A stretch of DNA of 64,000 nt. It comes from CAZPQN01 sp964588795. GTDB taxonomy: Bacteria; Fidelibacterota; UBA2242. The notes below the pieces were generated by a model, which was not told where the DNA came from, ran no database searches, and saw only the letters and a program-made list of their open reading frames with translations. Within the stretch, counting starts at the first letter, position 1; each line of letters starts with the position of its first letter. Made by a program: the position numbers and the translations under genes. The stretch lies in contig CAZPQN010000003.1 in NCBI GenBank assembly GCA_964588795.1, positions 43,409 to 107,408 on the forward strand. Reading direction: 5' to 3'. Shown in pieces: positions 35,762 through 45,148 of the stretch.

Positions 35762-36720
35762 CGGGCAGGCCTCAGCCGCGGATCGGCAAAACGATAAAGC
35801 AGATCTGCCATTAAATTGCCCCCTACGACCGCCATCAGGGCGATGACGCTGGTAGCCAAAATGACCGGGTAATCACGCGCCTGGGCGGCTTCCAACATCA
35901 ATCTGCCCATTCCGGGAATGGTAAAAATCACCTCCACTAACACAGCTCCACTGAACAGCAGCGGCCAACTTGTTCCGATCAGGGTGATCTGCGGCAGGAG
36001 GCAATTCCGAAAAGCATAGTCGTAGACGATACGGCGGTTTGTTATACCATGCGCACGGGCAGCGATAATATAGTCGGCGTTCAGGGCGTTCACCATGCTC
36101 GTACGCATGTAACGGTAAAAAACCGCACTCATCGGTAATCCCAGGGTGATTACCGGCAGAACCAGATGACGAATATAATCAACCACTCGCGCTCCGCAAT
36201 CCAGTTGATCATGGAAGGGAGATTCCAAAAGCGCCGCCGGAAACCAGTGCAACCTGATCGCTCCGATACTGAGGACGAGCAACCCTAACCAATAAACCGG
36301 CAAAGCATTAAAAAAAAACATTACCCCGGTCGTCAACCGATCAAAAACACTGCCCGCACGCACCGCCGCCTGAATACCAAGGAAAATCCCACTGACCAGC
36401 GCCAGGATTAACGCCGATCCAACGACCAATATCGAAGCGGGCAACGCTGCCCGCACCAAATGCATGGCGGGTATGCCGGACTGTACTGAATAACCAAAAT
36501 CTCCGTGCAAAACCAGACGATTCAGCCATTTCAGGTATTGGATAAACAGCGGCTGATCCAGACCAAAACGCTGCTGGAGAACGGTCTGGGTTTCCGCATC
36601 GATTCCCGGGCGAAAATAACGGTCAGCTGGACTGCCGGGCGCCAGGTGAACGATAAAGAAAGCCAGCGAAATCCCTAAGAAAATAACCAAAAGGGATTCG
36701 AGCAGGCGCCTTAAAATCAT
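35758..36720 (-). CDS. Peptide ABC transporter permease (DppB/OppB-like)
   Basis: A 320-residue inner-membrane permease with the OppB start RRLLESLLVIFLGISLAFFIVH, LAPGSPADRYF, and FGLDQPLFIQYLKWL before the second helix. The coupling loop is ARAHGITNRRIVYDYAFRN. PLLFSGAVLVEVIFTIPGMG is also characteristic. With the DppC-like partner it forms the peptide channel. It follows the binding-protein gene by 11 bp. Confidence 0.92.
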   Translation of the reverse strand: MILRRLLESLLVIFLGISLAFFIVHLAPGSPADRYFRPGIDAETQTVLQQRFGLDQPLFIQYLKWLNRLVLHGDFGYSVQSGIPAMHLVRAALPASILVVGSALILALVSGIFLGIQAAVRAGSVFDRLTTGVMFFFNALPVYWLGLLVLSIGAIRLHWFPAALLESPFHDQLDCGARVVDYIRHLVLPVITLGLPMSAVFYRYMRTSMVNALNADYIIAARAHGITNRRIVYDYAFRNCLLPQITLIGTSWPLLFSGAVLVEVIFTIPGMGRLMLEAAQARDYPVILATSVIALMAVVGGNLMADLLYRFADPRLRPAR

Positions 36721-36731
36721 TACAGTTACTT

Positions 36732-38477
36732 CTAATTAAAAGCCTGATCCGCTGGAATGCGTTCTTCCAGAGGAATCCACCAGTCTTCGAGATTATTGTA
36801 CATCCCGCGCTTGTCGATTATGACCGACTTAAATCGCCGGTGGAGGGCGCTACACTCCAGCTTATAGTACAGCCAGGTGTAGGGCAAATCTTCCGACAGT
36901 AAAGCGGCAATCTTGTCCCATTCTTTCTGGGCAATATGCGGATCGAGCGTCGCTCGCGCATTGTCTTCCAGCACATCAAAAACCGGCGAATAGTAACCCG
37001 TAAAATGAAAGGGAATAAAAAAACTCTGACTATGAAAAAGGGGGGTCAACTCCATTTTCAAGCCGACGTTCCAACCGAATAACACGGCATCAAATGTGCG
37101 ACCGGTCAGGATTCGCGTCGTTAACAGACCCGGATCCACACTGCGGGTAGTGATTTTCACTCCGATGCTTTTCCACTGCTCCTGGAGCATCGTCATTACG
37201 GTTTGCCGGCGGATATTCCCGGTGTTGGTCACGAGTTCAAAGGTAAAGGGATTTCCATCTTTATCCAATATCCCATCGCCATCGGTGTCGCGCCAGCCTT
37301 CCTCTGCTAACCACTGTCGGGCCAGTTTGGGATTATAGTCGTATTGGTGATTCGCATCGGGATTATATGCCCAGATGATCAACGGGATTGGACCATGCAT
37401 GGGTATCGCCTGACCGGCATTGACTACCTCGGTTATTTTCTGACGATCCACGGCTATCGTCAGAGCCGCCCGCACTTTTTGCTTACCAAATAGGGGGTGC
37501 GGTTTCAGATACCTGGCGAAATCCTTGCGAGCCGCAGGCGGCAATTTGGCAATTGCCTGGTAACTGTCGCCGTCCAACAGATTCCAGCCGATGAAATCGT
37601 ACTGCCGTCCCAGGTAACTGATCGGCCGGATGGGAATGTCTCCGGCGTTCCAAGCCTTCTGAAGGCGCAGGAAATCCTGAGGTAGCAGACCTTCGGCTAA
37701 GTCAATTTCGCCACTCCTTAATTGCTGGAACAGACTGACGTTATCCGGCACAAAACGAAAGACAATCCTTTCAAGATGGGGTTTGCCTGCCAAATAAAAA
37801 TCCGCATGCTTGGCTAAAACTAAATATTGCTGGTTTTTCCATTCAACTAAATGGTAAGGTCCGCAACCGACTGGCTGACGATTGAAAACATGGGTGAACA
37901 GCTCGGCTGGCTTTACGGATTCCAACACATGGCGGGGAACAATATAGCCTTCGACTGCATCCATCACCATCGTCGGAGTCGGCTTTTTAAAACAAAAGAT
38001 TACTGTAGAATCATCCTCGGCGCGGACGTCCAGAATATCGTCTTTATAGGAGGCACCGTCCCAGCTGATCGTCGGATCGATTTGCAGATGATAAGTAAAG
38101 ACTATATCCGCGGCCGTAAGGGGTTGTCCGTCATGCCATTTTGCATCAGTTCGCAAGTGAAAACGCACCGTTCTGCCATCCGATGCGATGTCCCAGGACC
38201 TGGCTAATGCTGGTTGTAGACTTACCAAATCACTGTCAAGATTAGCCAGACGAGAAAAAATCAAACCCATCACGTTTTGGGCCGGCTGGGACAAAGCGAT
38301 CAGTGGATTCAAACCTTCCGGTTCGGCATTGAGTCCAGCCACCAACACTCCTCCGTCAACGACAACTGCGGAAGCTGCCCCCGAGCGATCAGTGGCTTTT
38401 GGGCGTTCTACGCGCTGACAACTGACCAAGAGGATGACGATACTTGTGAGGATCAACCCCGAGTAACGGCGGCTCAA
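36732..38477 (-). CDS. Peptide ABC transporter substrate-binding lipoprotein
   Basis: This 581-residue SBP family 5 protein has a lipoprotein signal (hydrophobic run then LLVSC at about 16-20). ARSWDIASDGRTVRFHLRTDAKWHDGQPLTAADIVF (shown here only to name the region) is the family signature near residues 88-123, and a glycine-rich VGCGPYHLVEW stretch follows. It binds peptides in the periplasm for the permease. Translation starts at TTG, which overlaps the kinase stop as TTGA, so it is coupled to the kinase gene. A calcium-like loop DTDGDGILDKDGN near residue 400 is common in the family. Confidence 0.9.
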   Translation of the reverse strand: MSRRYSGLILTSIVILLVSCQRVERPKATDRSGAASAVVVDGGVLVAGLNAEPEGLNPLIALSQPAQNVMGLIFSRLANLDSDLVSLQPALARSWDIASDGRTVRFHLRTDAKWHDGQPLTAADIVFTYHLQIDPTISWDGASYKDDILDVRAEDDSTVIFCFKKPTPTMVMDAVEGYIVPRHVLESVKPAELFTHVFNRQPVGCGPYHLVEWKNQQYLVLAKHADFYLAGKPHLERIVFRFVPDNVSLFQQLRSGEIDLAEGLLPQDFLRLQKAWNAGDIPIRPISYLGRQYDFIGWNLLDGDSYQAIAKLPPAARKDFARYLKPHPLFGKQKVRAALTIAVDRQKITEVVNAGQAIPMHGPIPLIIWAYNPDANHQYDYNPKLARQWLAEEGWRDTDGDGILDKDGNPFTFELVTNTGNIRRQTVMTMLQEQWKSIGVKITTRSVDPGLLTTRILTGRTFDAVLFGWNVGLKMELTPLFHSQSFFIPFHFTGYYSPVFDVLEDNARATLDPHIAQKEWDKIAALLSEDLPYTWLYYKLECSALHRRFKSVIIDKRGMYNNLEDWWIPLEERIPADQAFN

Positions 38478-39994
38478 CTGACAACCGGAGCTTTTTTAAT
38501 TCTGGCAGTCGATTCTGAGATAGTGTAAATGATTTTTTCGATTGAGAACGGTTTACTGATAATAAAATCTACGATGTTGGCGGTATCCCGTTCATCGAGA
38601 TTCAACCCCCATCCCGACATCAGAATTATCTGGGTGCTGGGATTGATGTTTTTTAGCCGGGACGCCAGTTCAAGTCCGTTCATTTCGGGCATACCCAAGT
38701 CGGTGATTACGATTTCGTAGTTGTTTTTCTGGAACCGTTCAACGGCACTGAGGGGAGAACTGCTGATGGTGACGGCATGTCCCAATTCAGTTAGCAGTTC
38801 CGACATGATATCGAGAATATACTCCTCATCGTCCACCACCAGAATTCTGCAGGGCGCGATTTCTGGTTCCTGGGAAGAGACCGGAACTTCACTCGGTTTT
38901 TCGGCCTTGTTAAACCAGAGCCGAATCGTGGTTCCGCGCCCGACATGACTATAAATCGAGATGCGAGCGTTATGGCGACGGATGATGCCCCAGACCTCGC
39001 TCATTCCCAAACCGGTTCCGAAAACACCTTTGGTTGAAAAGAAGGGATCAAAGATTTTCTCCCGAACCTCCTCGGTCATTCCGATGCCGGTATCAATAAA
39101 ATCGCAGACCACATGCCCGTCATTCTGGTAGGTTTTAATGGTCAGCACCCCACCTTCCGGCATGGCATCTACCGCATTGAAGATGATATTGGTAAAGGCA
39201 TTGCGAAGATCAGAGGTATCACCGTTGATAAACAGCTCGTTATGCAATTCCAGTACCGGTTCAATCAGAATTCCTTTGATTTTAGCATGGATGTCCCATT
39301 TGGGACGGGTCAGCTCGACGATCTCCTGAATCAGCTTTTTAAGGTCAATGACCTCATTCATCTTCCGGATTTCCTTGGGACGGGCGAATTCCTGGATCTT
39401 GCGCACTTTGGCCGCACCATCTAGGGCAGATTTTTCGATCATTTCTAAGCTATTCAGGATGTACTGGTCGGTCACTTGTTTCTTAAGCAACTGCACGCGT
39501 CCCAACACCACGGTTAAAATATTGTTGAAATCGTGGGCGACTCCGGAACTGATTTGTCCGAGGGCAGAGAGTTTTTTTTTCTGGGCTGATTTGTCTTCCA
39601 GTTCACGGCTCTTGGAGACATTTTTACTTGTCAGAATAAAACTTTCAATGGCCCCTCCTGAGGTAACTACCGGATAGGTGCGCTCCTCGAAATATTCGCC
39701 CAATCGCTCATCATAGCTAACCAGTGGAATAATTGCACCGCTTTTCAGAGTATCCGCAAGAGGGCACTCAAGGCACGGTTTGTCGGACTGCCTCAGCACT
39801 GCGTAACATTTCTGCCCGCTTAGACTTTCGCCCTGCCCTAGAATAACGTCCGCGGCATGATTGGAGGCGGTGATATTAAAATCCGGATCACATAGCAGGA
39901 TATAGTCGGTGATTTTATCAAAAATGAACTTGTAGAGTTCATTACTTGACATCCTTGGCGTACTGCCCCTTTCTTTCTGTGATTCAGTTTTCAT
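38474..39994 (-). CDS. Hybrid sensor histidine kinase with PAS and receiver domains
   Basis: A 506-residue soluble protein. Residues ~20-130 form a PAS domain with a cysteine group (CYAVL near 63, then CLECPL at 74-79) that may bind a metal or sense redox; such PAS domains are common in sensor kinases. The phosphoacceptor is H154 in GVAHDFNNIL. The ATPase has NAVDAMPEGG, DTGIGM and FGTGLGM. A C-terminal receiver domain (from RILVVDDEE, ~385) has its aspartate in ITDLGMPEMNG. No membrane helix is seen, so it senses a cytoplasmic signal. It is the first gene of the peptide-transport operon. Confidence 0.9.
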   Translation of the reverse strand: MKTESQKERGSTPRMSSNELYKFIFDKITDYILLCDPDFNITASNHAADVILGQGESLSGQKCYAVLRQSDKPCLECPLADTLKSGAIIPLVSYDERLGEYFEERTYPVVTSGGAIESFILTSKNVSKSRELEDKSAQKKKLSALGQISSGVAHDFNNILTVVLGRVQLLKKQVTDQYILNSLEMIEKSALDGAAKVRKIQEFARPKEIRKMNEVIDLKKLIQEIVELTRPKWDIHAKIKGILIEPVLELHNELFINGDTSDLRNAFTNIIFNAVDAMPEGGVLTIKTYQNDGHVVCDFIDTGIGMTEEVREKIFDPFFSTKGVFGTGLGMSEVWGIIRRHNARISIYSHVGRGTTIRLWFNKAEKPSEVPVSSQEPEIAPCRILVVDDEEYILDIMSELLTELGHAVTISSSPLSAVERFQKNNYEIVITDLGMPEMNGLELASRLKNINPSTQIILMSGWGLNLDERDTANIVDFIISKPFSIEKIIYTISESTARIKKAPVVS

Positions 39995-40060
39995 GTTGCT
40001 GTTAAATTACGAAACGAATCACAAAAAGGCTACAAATCTGCTCGTAAAAATAAAATCAGG

Positions 40061-41290
40061 TTAAAGCTGTCCCAGTGTGAGCTGGACATTCTTTATCTTG
40101 GAGGTAGCTCCAAATTTTTTAAAATAATCGAGCGCGGACTGGTACTGTTTACGGGCGTTTTCGGTATCATTCATCTTCACATACAAATTGCCCGTTTCTA
40201 CCAGCGTCTCTGCCAGATTGGGATAATTTCCCAGTTCTTCGTTGATGCGCCGACTATTTTCAAAATAAGAGAGCGCGATTTCGAACTCCCGGTTGTGCTG
40301 ATTGATTAAACCTAAAATTTTATATGCTTCCGCAACACTCAACCGGTCACCCATTTCGGAAAAAATCGTAAAAGCCGAGGTGACATAGGCGATGGCCGAG
40401 GATGTATCGTTATCTAACAAGTGTAATTCGGCATCCACCAGATAGGCTAAGCTCTTCTGATAACGATTATTGGATTCTTTGGCGAGCTCATAGGTTTTAT
40501 CCAAGTGCTGGCGGGCTTGCTGAATTTCCTTTTTAAATTTATAGGCAATCGCCAGGTTGAGATTGACTAATCCTAAATACTCCACCTGATTGTACTTTTT
40601 CAAGAGCCCCAGGGCCTCGAAATAGTGAAACATCGCCTGATCATAATCACCCAGCACGTGGAAGGCATTGCCCAGGTTCATATTGGTATTGGCTAAAAGC
40701 TCATCATCCTGAGCTGCGCGTGCCAGACCGATTGTTTCCTGGAACAGTTTGATACCCTGCTCAATCTCATTCCGGTTGACTCGTAGAATCCCGTGCACAT
40801 TAGTGAGCATCGCGACAGCCTTTTTATCATCCAATTCACGGGCTAAACTGAGGCTCTTGGAATACTCGAGTTCTGCCATGACGTAATCGTTTTTAATGAA
40901 CAGGATGTTGCTCAGCTTATGGTGCACCTTCAATAACAGGTCCTTGGGCACCTGATTAATGTATTGTTCGACGATCTGTTTGAGGAATATTTCGGCGCGG
41001 TTGAGTTCACCATAGATTACCGCCAGTTCTGCTACCCGATACAGAAAAGCAATATATTGCTGATCGTCAATACAGCGACGAGCATGGTGGATCGTAGTAT
41101 CAAAATCAATATCACGCAAAAAGCTGTCTTGCTGGTGATGCGGGAGTGGCTCAGGAAAATACTCCTCGCGCCACATATTATGCAGGATGCGTTCGCGCTC
41201 ACTGCGCAGGGCACTGAGACGCGCGATAAAATCGCCGCCGCAATAATCTCCTGCGAGTAAGAGGATTTCCTGAATTAGTTGTTTATTCAT
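40061..41290 (-). CDS. TPR-repeat protein
   Basis: A 409-residue protein made mostly of about seven tetratricopeptide-type helix pairs from residue 80 on, for example AELEYSKSLSLARELDDKKAV, TNMNLGNAFHVLGDYDQAM and LVETGNLYVKMNDTENARKQY (named in parts). No enzymatic domain, signal peptide or membrane helix is seen. It lies between a kinase and a sigma-54 regulator, and a sensing or scaffold role is possible but not shown. AAAGG precedes the ATG. Confidence 0.75.
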   Translation of the reverse strand: MNKQLIQEILLLAGDYCGGDFIARLSALRSERERILHNMWREEYFPEPLPHHQQDSFLRDIDFDTTIHHARRCIDDQQYIAFLYRVAELAVIYGELNRAEIFLKQIVEQYINQVPKDLLLKVHHKLSNILFIKNDYVMAELEYSKSLSLARELDDKKAVAMLTNVHGILRVNRNEIEQGIKLFQETIGLARAAQDDELLANTNMNLGNAFHVLGDYDQAMFHYFEALGLLKKYNQVEYLGLVNLNLAIAYKFKKEIQQARQHLDKTYELAKESNNRYQKSLAYLVDAELHLLDNDTSSAIAYVTSAFTIFSEMGDRLSVAEAYKILGLINQHNREFEIALSYFENSRRINEELGNYPNLAETLVETGNLYVKMNDTENARKQYQSALDYFKKFGATSKIKNVQLTLGQL

Positions 41291-41349
41291 AATCGTAGTA
41301 CCTTTGGTTAGGCTCTGTTGTCATTCTGCAATATATCCCAGAATGCACT

Positions 41350-41925
41350 TTAGAACCCCCAGCCGTACCGCGTAAAATGTTGCGAATTGTATGTCACAGT
41401 CTGGTTATCAAAATCCACGAGATAATCTGCGGCTTCAATGGGGAACCACGTCAGACCATCCTGACTGTAATAAATCTGAAAATTTCCCTCTCTGATATCT
41501 GATTCCGAGATGTTAAAAAACTTCCAGCTCAGGGTAATCTGAACTTCTTTGTCGAATTGCATGCAGGGGAGAAATTCGACGTTATATCCGGACGGGGTGG
41601 GCACGATATCAACGGTTATATAAGTTTTTGCGGAGACTGCTCCGGCAGGAATTTCCACCCAATTAGAGTAAGTTTGAGCACCGCCAACGACGCCCCCGTG
41701 TTTGGGGAAGATATACTTGCCCGCATGCCCCTTCTTGGCCAGGGCATCGATTTGATTGGTGTACTCCCCCTTTAAGGGAACCCAGTTGATCTGAGAAGTC
41801 GGAACTCCGTTCAGTGTTAAAGCCGGATTGTCGTTACCGGTTATTTGTTTGTCACAGCCGATTAGCAAAAAAAGGCCGATAACGAAGAAGAAGAAAATTC
41901 CGAACGCATAGGCTTTTCTAAACAT
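41350..41925 (-). CDS. Lipoprotein with ZU5-like domain
   Basis: This 191-residue protein has a lipoprotein signal ending LLIGC at about residue 24. The body has FPKHGGVVGG, WVEIPAGAVSAKTYITVDI and, at the end, VTYNSQHFTRYGWGF. This order (glycine-rich start, IPxGA turn, final hydrophobic strand with HFTRY) resembles ZU5-type beta domains found in many secreted bacterial proteins. It is anchored in the outer or inner membrane. Function unknown. AGAGGTG precedes the ATG. Confidence 0.72.
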   Translation of the reverse strand: MFRKAYAFGIFFFFVIGLFLLIGCDKQITGNDNPALTLNGVPTSQINWVPLKGEYTNQIDALAKKGHAGKYIFPKHGGVVGGAQTYSNWVEIPAGAVSAKTYITVDIVPTPSGYNVEFLPCMQFDKEVQITLSWKFFNISESDIREGNFQIYYSQDGLTWFPIEAADYLVDFDNQTVTYNSQHFTRYGWGF

Positions 41926-42224
41926 GATACACCTCTTTTTTTGAAAATTAATATCAACTAACCGGTTTAAAAGCAGACAAAATATATACCAACTTTTCGA
42001 AATATACTAACCAGGTGACGATTTGAGCCCGTTTGGCACTTTTTTTACCTCCAAAATAACGACGATAATTCCGGATTGAACGGTGCTGATAGATGAGTTG
42101 AAGAATTAACCGATTCCGGTTGGTTCGCCCCCTTGAGAAATCCGGTGTACTGGTTGAAATCAGCCAGTTTGTGGTTGAAATCATTCATTACAAGGCCCCT
42201 GACCTCATGGGTTTAAGTCTGCTA
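41926..42224. other. Intergenic region with AT-rich direct repeats
   Basis: About 300 bases lie between the regulator gene and the lipoprotein gene, both on the minus strand. Read on the minus strand, GTATATTT-type units occur twice about 20 bases apart near 41975-42012, close to the lipoprotein start, and could contain its promoter. Two copies of GGTTGAAATCA lie near 42150-42182. A 76-codon open frame (41954-42184, minus) has no ribosome-binding site or family resemblance, and I do not call it a gene. Confidence 0.4.
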
Positions 42225-43604
42225 TTATCGTGATTTATACCGGATGCGGAATTTCTGTACTCGGTATTTAAATGTCTCGCGTGACATTTTTAAGAGCTTC
42301 GCTGCCTGCGTCTGGTTGCCGTTTGTCGTATGAAGAGCGTTTTCCAGCAAGGCTTTTTCGATAGCATCGAACGCGATGCCTTCTTTGGGAAGGGCGAATT
42401 TTGTAGCCGAGGTCAGGTGCTCGATGGAGTGATTGTTTTCAAAATTGAGGAGGTGAAAGTTTTGTGGAGTAATATATTGACTCGTTTCGAAAAGTACAGC
42501 TTTCTCAATCACGTTGCGCAGTTCGCGCACATTTCCCGGCCAGGAATGTCTGGTGAGTAACTTTTTTACTTCCGGACGGAATCCGCGGATATTTTTTTTG
42601 AATTCACGATTATAGTAATTTAGGAAATGCGCTGCCAAATGCAGAACATCGTCGTCGCGTTCGCGGAGGGGTGGCAGGGTAATGGCCGCCACATTCAGGC
42701 GGTAATACAGGTCCTCCCTGAACGTTTTCTTCGTTATCCCTTCTTCAAGGTTGCGCGAAGTGGCGCTGATGATACGCGTATCTACCTGTAGTTCACTGAT
42801 GCCGCCTAAGCGGCGGAAGGACTGTTTTTCGATGACTTTAAGAATTTTGGTTTGCAAGCCGAGTGCCATATCACCGATTTCATCGAGAAAAAAACTGCCC
42901 TCGTGCGCCAGCTCCAATAAGCCTTTTTTCCGACGTTTAGCGTCGGTAAATGCACCTGGTTCGTAGCCAAACAACTCGGCTTCCAGCAGATTTTCATTGA
43001 AGGCACTGCAGTTAATGTCCACGAAGGGCTTGTTGGCACGTTCACTATAAAAGTGGATTGCCTTAGCGACCAGCTCTTTGCCGGTTCCGGTCTCACCGCG
43101 GATCAAAACGGTGGTTTTCGGGGTCTGTGCGACCTGTCTGATAAACGCGAAAACAGTCTTGATCGCGGCACTTTCTCCGATGATCCGGTCCTCGCTGGAA
43201 TAATGACTTTTCCGACGCAGTAGAGCCAACTGCTCATCCCGTGATTTGCTGGCAATAGCTTTTTTCACCACCAAGGAGATTTCATCGAGTAAAAATGGTT
43301 TGGAAAGGTAGTCATAAGCCCCCAATTTCATGGCCTTGACTGCTGTGGAAACTTGACTGCTGGAGGTAATGACCACTACTGGAATATTGATATTTTCCGC
43401 GAAGATTTTCTCCAGAAATTCCAAACCATGCATACCCGGGAGATTCAAATCCAACAAGATTAAATCCGGCTCATATTTGCTCAGGTACTTCACCCCCTCT
43501 TCAGCAGTCACCAGGGCGGTGGTTTCGTAGCCCTCGTTCTCCAAGGATTCGCTCAGCAGGTGGCGAATGCCAATATCATCATCTATTATCAGGATTGAAG
43601 CCAT
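42225..43604 (-). CDS. NtrC-family sigma-54-dependent response regulator with GAFTDA loop
   Basis: A 459-residue regulator. Receiver domain ~1-120 has the phosphoacceptor D52 in LILLDLNLPG. The AAA+ domain has Walker A GETGTGKE (170-177), Walker B FFLDEIGDM, and the sigma-54 contact loop reads GAFTDA (217-222) instead of the canonical GAFTGA. A Fis-type helix-turn-helix closes the protein (GNQTQAAKLLKMSRETFKYRV). It should activate sigma-54 promoters when phosphorylated. ATG at 43604 has GGA upstream; an in-frame ATG 15 bases earlier is a less likely start. Partner kinase is probably one encoded nearby or elsewhere. Confidence 0.9.
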   Translation of the reverse strand: MASILIIDDDIGIRHLLSESLENEGYETTALVTAEEGVKYLSKYEPDLILLDLNLPGMHGLEFLEKIFAENINIPVVVITSSSQVSTAVKAMKLGAYDYLSKPFLLDEISLVVKKAIASKSRDEQLALLRRKSHYSSEDRIIGESAAIKTVFAFIRQVAQTPKTTVLIRGETGTGKELVAKAIHFYSERANKPFVDINCSAFNENLLEAELFGYEPGAFTDAKRRKKGLLELAHEGSFFLDEIGDMALGLQTKILKVIEKQSFRRLGGISELQVDTRIISATSRNLEEGITKKTFREDLYYRLNVAAITLPPLRERDDDVLHLAAHFLNYYNREFKKNIRGFRPEVKKLLTRHSWPGNVRELRNVIEKAVLFETSQYITPQNFHLLNFENNHSIEHLTSATKFALPKEGIAFDAIEKALLENALHTTNGNQTQAAKLLKMSRETFKYRVQKFRIRYKSR

Positions 43605-43634
43605 AATTCCATCAGCCATGCGCTGTTGCGCGGG

Positions 43635-43663
43635 ATATTATCAATTTGAGGACATAAATGCAA
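43635..43663 (-). promoter_or_regulatory. Candidate sigma-70-type promoter for the NtrC-family regulator
   Basis: On the minus strand TTGCAT (43663-43658) and TAATAT (43640-43635) are separated by 17 bases, about 30 bases before the chosen start codon. Both boxes deviate from consensus, so this is a moderate candidate. Confidence 0.38.
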
Positions 43664-43765
43664 GACTTTCGATGGGTTTTGGTAAAAGTTTAATAAAAAA
43701 TTCATAACTTCGCGGGTAGTTTGTGACAATAGAAAAAACGCTATTCCTATAAATAAAGATATGTT

Positions 43766-45115
43766 ATGACTGTTAACGAAAAAGTGTATGACGTCCTGTT
43801 AATCGGAGCGGGACCGGCGGGGTTATTCGCCGCTGATATGATCGCCGAAAAGGACCTTTCCTGTCTCGTTATCGAACGCGGGGAGGCGCCCGCACAGCGC
43901 CGGGATATGAACTTCGGTATTGGCGGAGCAGGTGCCTTCTCCGATGGTAAATTGAACTTGACTCATCGCATTGGCGGTGAGCCGGAAAGCTTTAACCGTA
44001 CCCCACAGGAAGTGGAAACACTGATTCAGATCGTCGATGATACCTTTACCGCGTTGGGTGTGGCTGGCGGCTATTCCGGCGAAAACGGCGCAATTTACCA
44101 GACGCTTTTACGTTCCGCTCACGCCGCCGGAACCGAATTCATATTCGCACGTCAGCGTCACATCGGCACCGATCGCTTACAGCAGGTGATCCAACATTTT
44201 TATGAGCGACTCATCAAGAAAGGCGTGCAGTTCCGGATTACTACTACAGCTGACTCAATCACCAAAGCCGGCGAGATTTACCAAATCCATTGCGGATCGG
44301 AGACTTATCGCGGTCGGGCGGTAATCGCGGCCCCGGGACGCGCCGGAGCCTATTGGCTCCGCGAGCAGGCGCATCAACTGGGGATCAAAACCATCTACGG
44401 TCCGATTGACGTCGGCATCAGAGTCGAATTTCCCGCAGTGATTTACCGTCACATCGCTGAAGTCATGTACGATGCCAAGTTCCGTCTGTACACCAAATCC
44501 TACGACGATCTGGTCCGGACTTTCTGTACCAATCCGAACGGTTACATCGTCACTGAAAAGTACGACGAGTTCGTCCTGGTTAATGGACATGCCAAATGGA
44601 ATTCCAAAACCGAAAATACCAATTTTGCGCTGCTGTCCCGCGTGACCCTGACCGATCCGGTGGAAGACACGACCAAATATGGGCGGGACATTGCCCGCTT
44701 AGCCACGACTATCGGCGGCGGCAAGCCGATTATTCAACGTTTGACGGATTTCGTTTCCGGTCGTCGTTCCACCTGGGATCGGATAGCTCGTTCGGCGACT
44801 CTTCCAACCTTGAACGATGTCAATCCCGGTGACATTGCGATGGCCTTCCCTCAGCGCATTGTCACCAATCTGATCGAAGGATTGAATGTGCTGAATGAAA
44901 TTATTGCCGGTTTGATTTCCAACAACACCCTGCTTTATGCCCCTGAAATCAAATTTTATGATACCAAATACACGGTTACTTCCTTTATGGAAACATCGCA
45001 ACCTAATTTTTTTGTCGCCGGAGATGCCAGCGGGCACAGCCGGGGGATTGTTTACTCCGCCGTCACTGGCATTTTTGCCGCGCAGGGAGTTCTGAAGAAT
45101 TTCGGAAAGAATTAA
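43766..45115 (+). CDS. FAD-dependent dehydrogenase (COG2509-like)
   Basis: This 449-residue flavoprotein begins with a Rossmann FAD motif (DVLLIGAGPAGLFAADM) and has RRDMNFGIGGAGAFSDGKLNL, typical of COG2509 dehydrogenases, then VIAAPGRAGAYWL and a C-terminal FVAGDASGHSRGIVYSAVTG that closes over FAD. The electron partner and substrate are not known; the family is widespread in anaerobes. No ribosome-binding site is visible before the ATG. It is followed 33 bp later by a membrane protein gene. Confidence 0.85.
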   Translation: MTVNEKVYDVLLIGAGPAGLFAADMIAEKDLSCLVIERGEAPAQRRDMNFGIGGAGAFSDGKLNLTHRIGGEPESFNRTPQEVETLIQIVDDTFTALGVAGGYSGENGAIYQTLLRSAHAAGTEFIFARQRHIGTDRLQQVIQHFYERLIKKGVQFRITTTADSITKAGEIYQIHCGSETYRGRAVIAAPGRAGAYWLREQAHQLGIKTIYGPIDVGIRVEFPAVIYRHIAEVMYDAKFRLYTKSYDDLVRTFCTNPNGYIVTEKYDEFVLVNGHAKWNSKTENTNFALLSRVTLTDPVEDTTKYGRDIARLATTIGGGKPIIQRLTDFVSGRRSTWDRIARSATLPTLNDVNPGDIAMAFPQRIVTNLIEGLNVLNEIIAGLISNNTLLYAPEIKFYDTKYTVTSFMETSQPNFFVAGDASGHSRGIVYSAVTGIFAAQGVLKNFGKN

Positions 45116-45148
45116 GCTGATCCTGAAAATAACACTGGGGAGAATATA

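Noticed and set aside
42034..42050. TGGCAC resembling a sigma-54 -24 element near the NtrC-family gene
   Set aside because: The -12 GC is missing at the required spacing.
41954..42184. 76-codon minus-strand open frame
   Set aside because: No ribosome-binding site, odd composition and no family likeness; it lies in an AT-rich gap that more likely holds a promoter.
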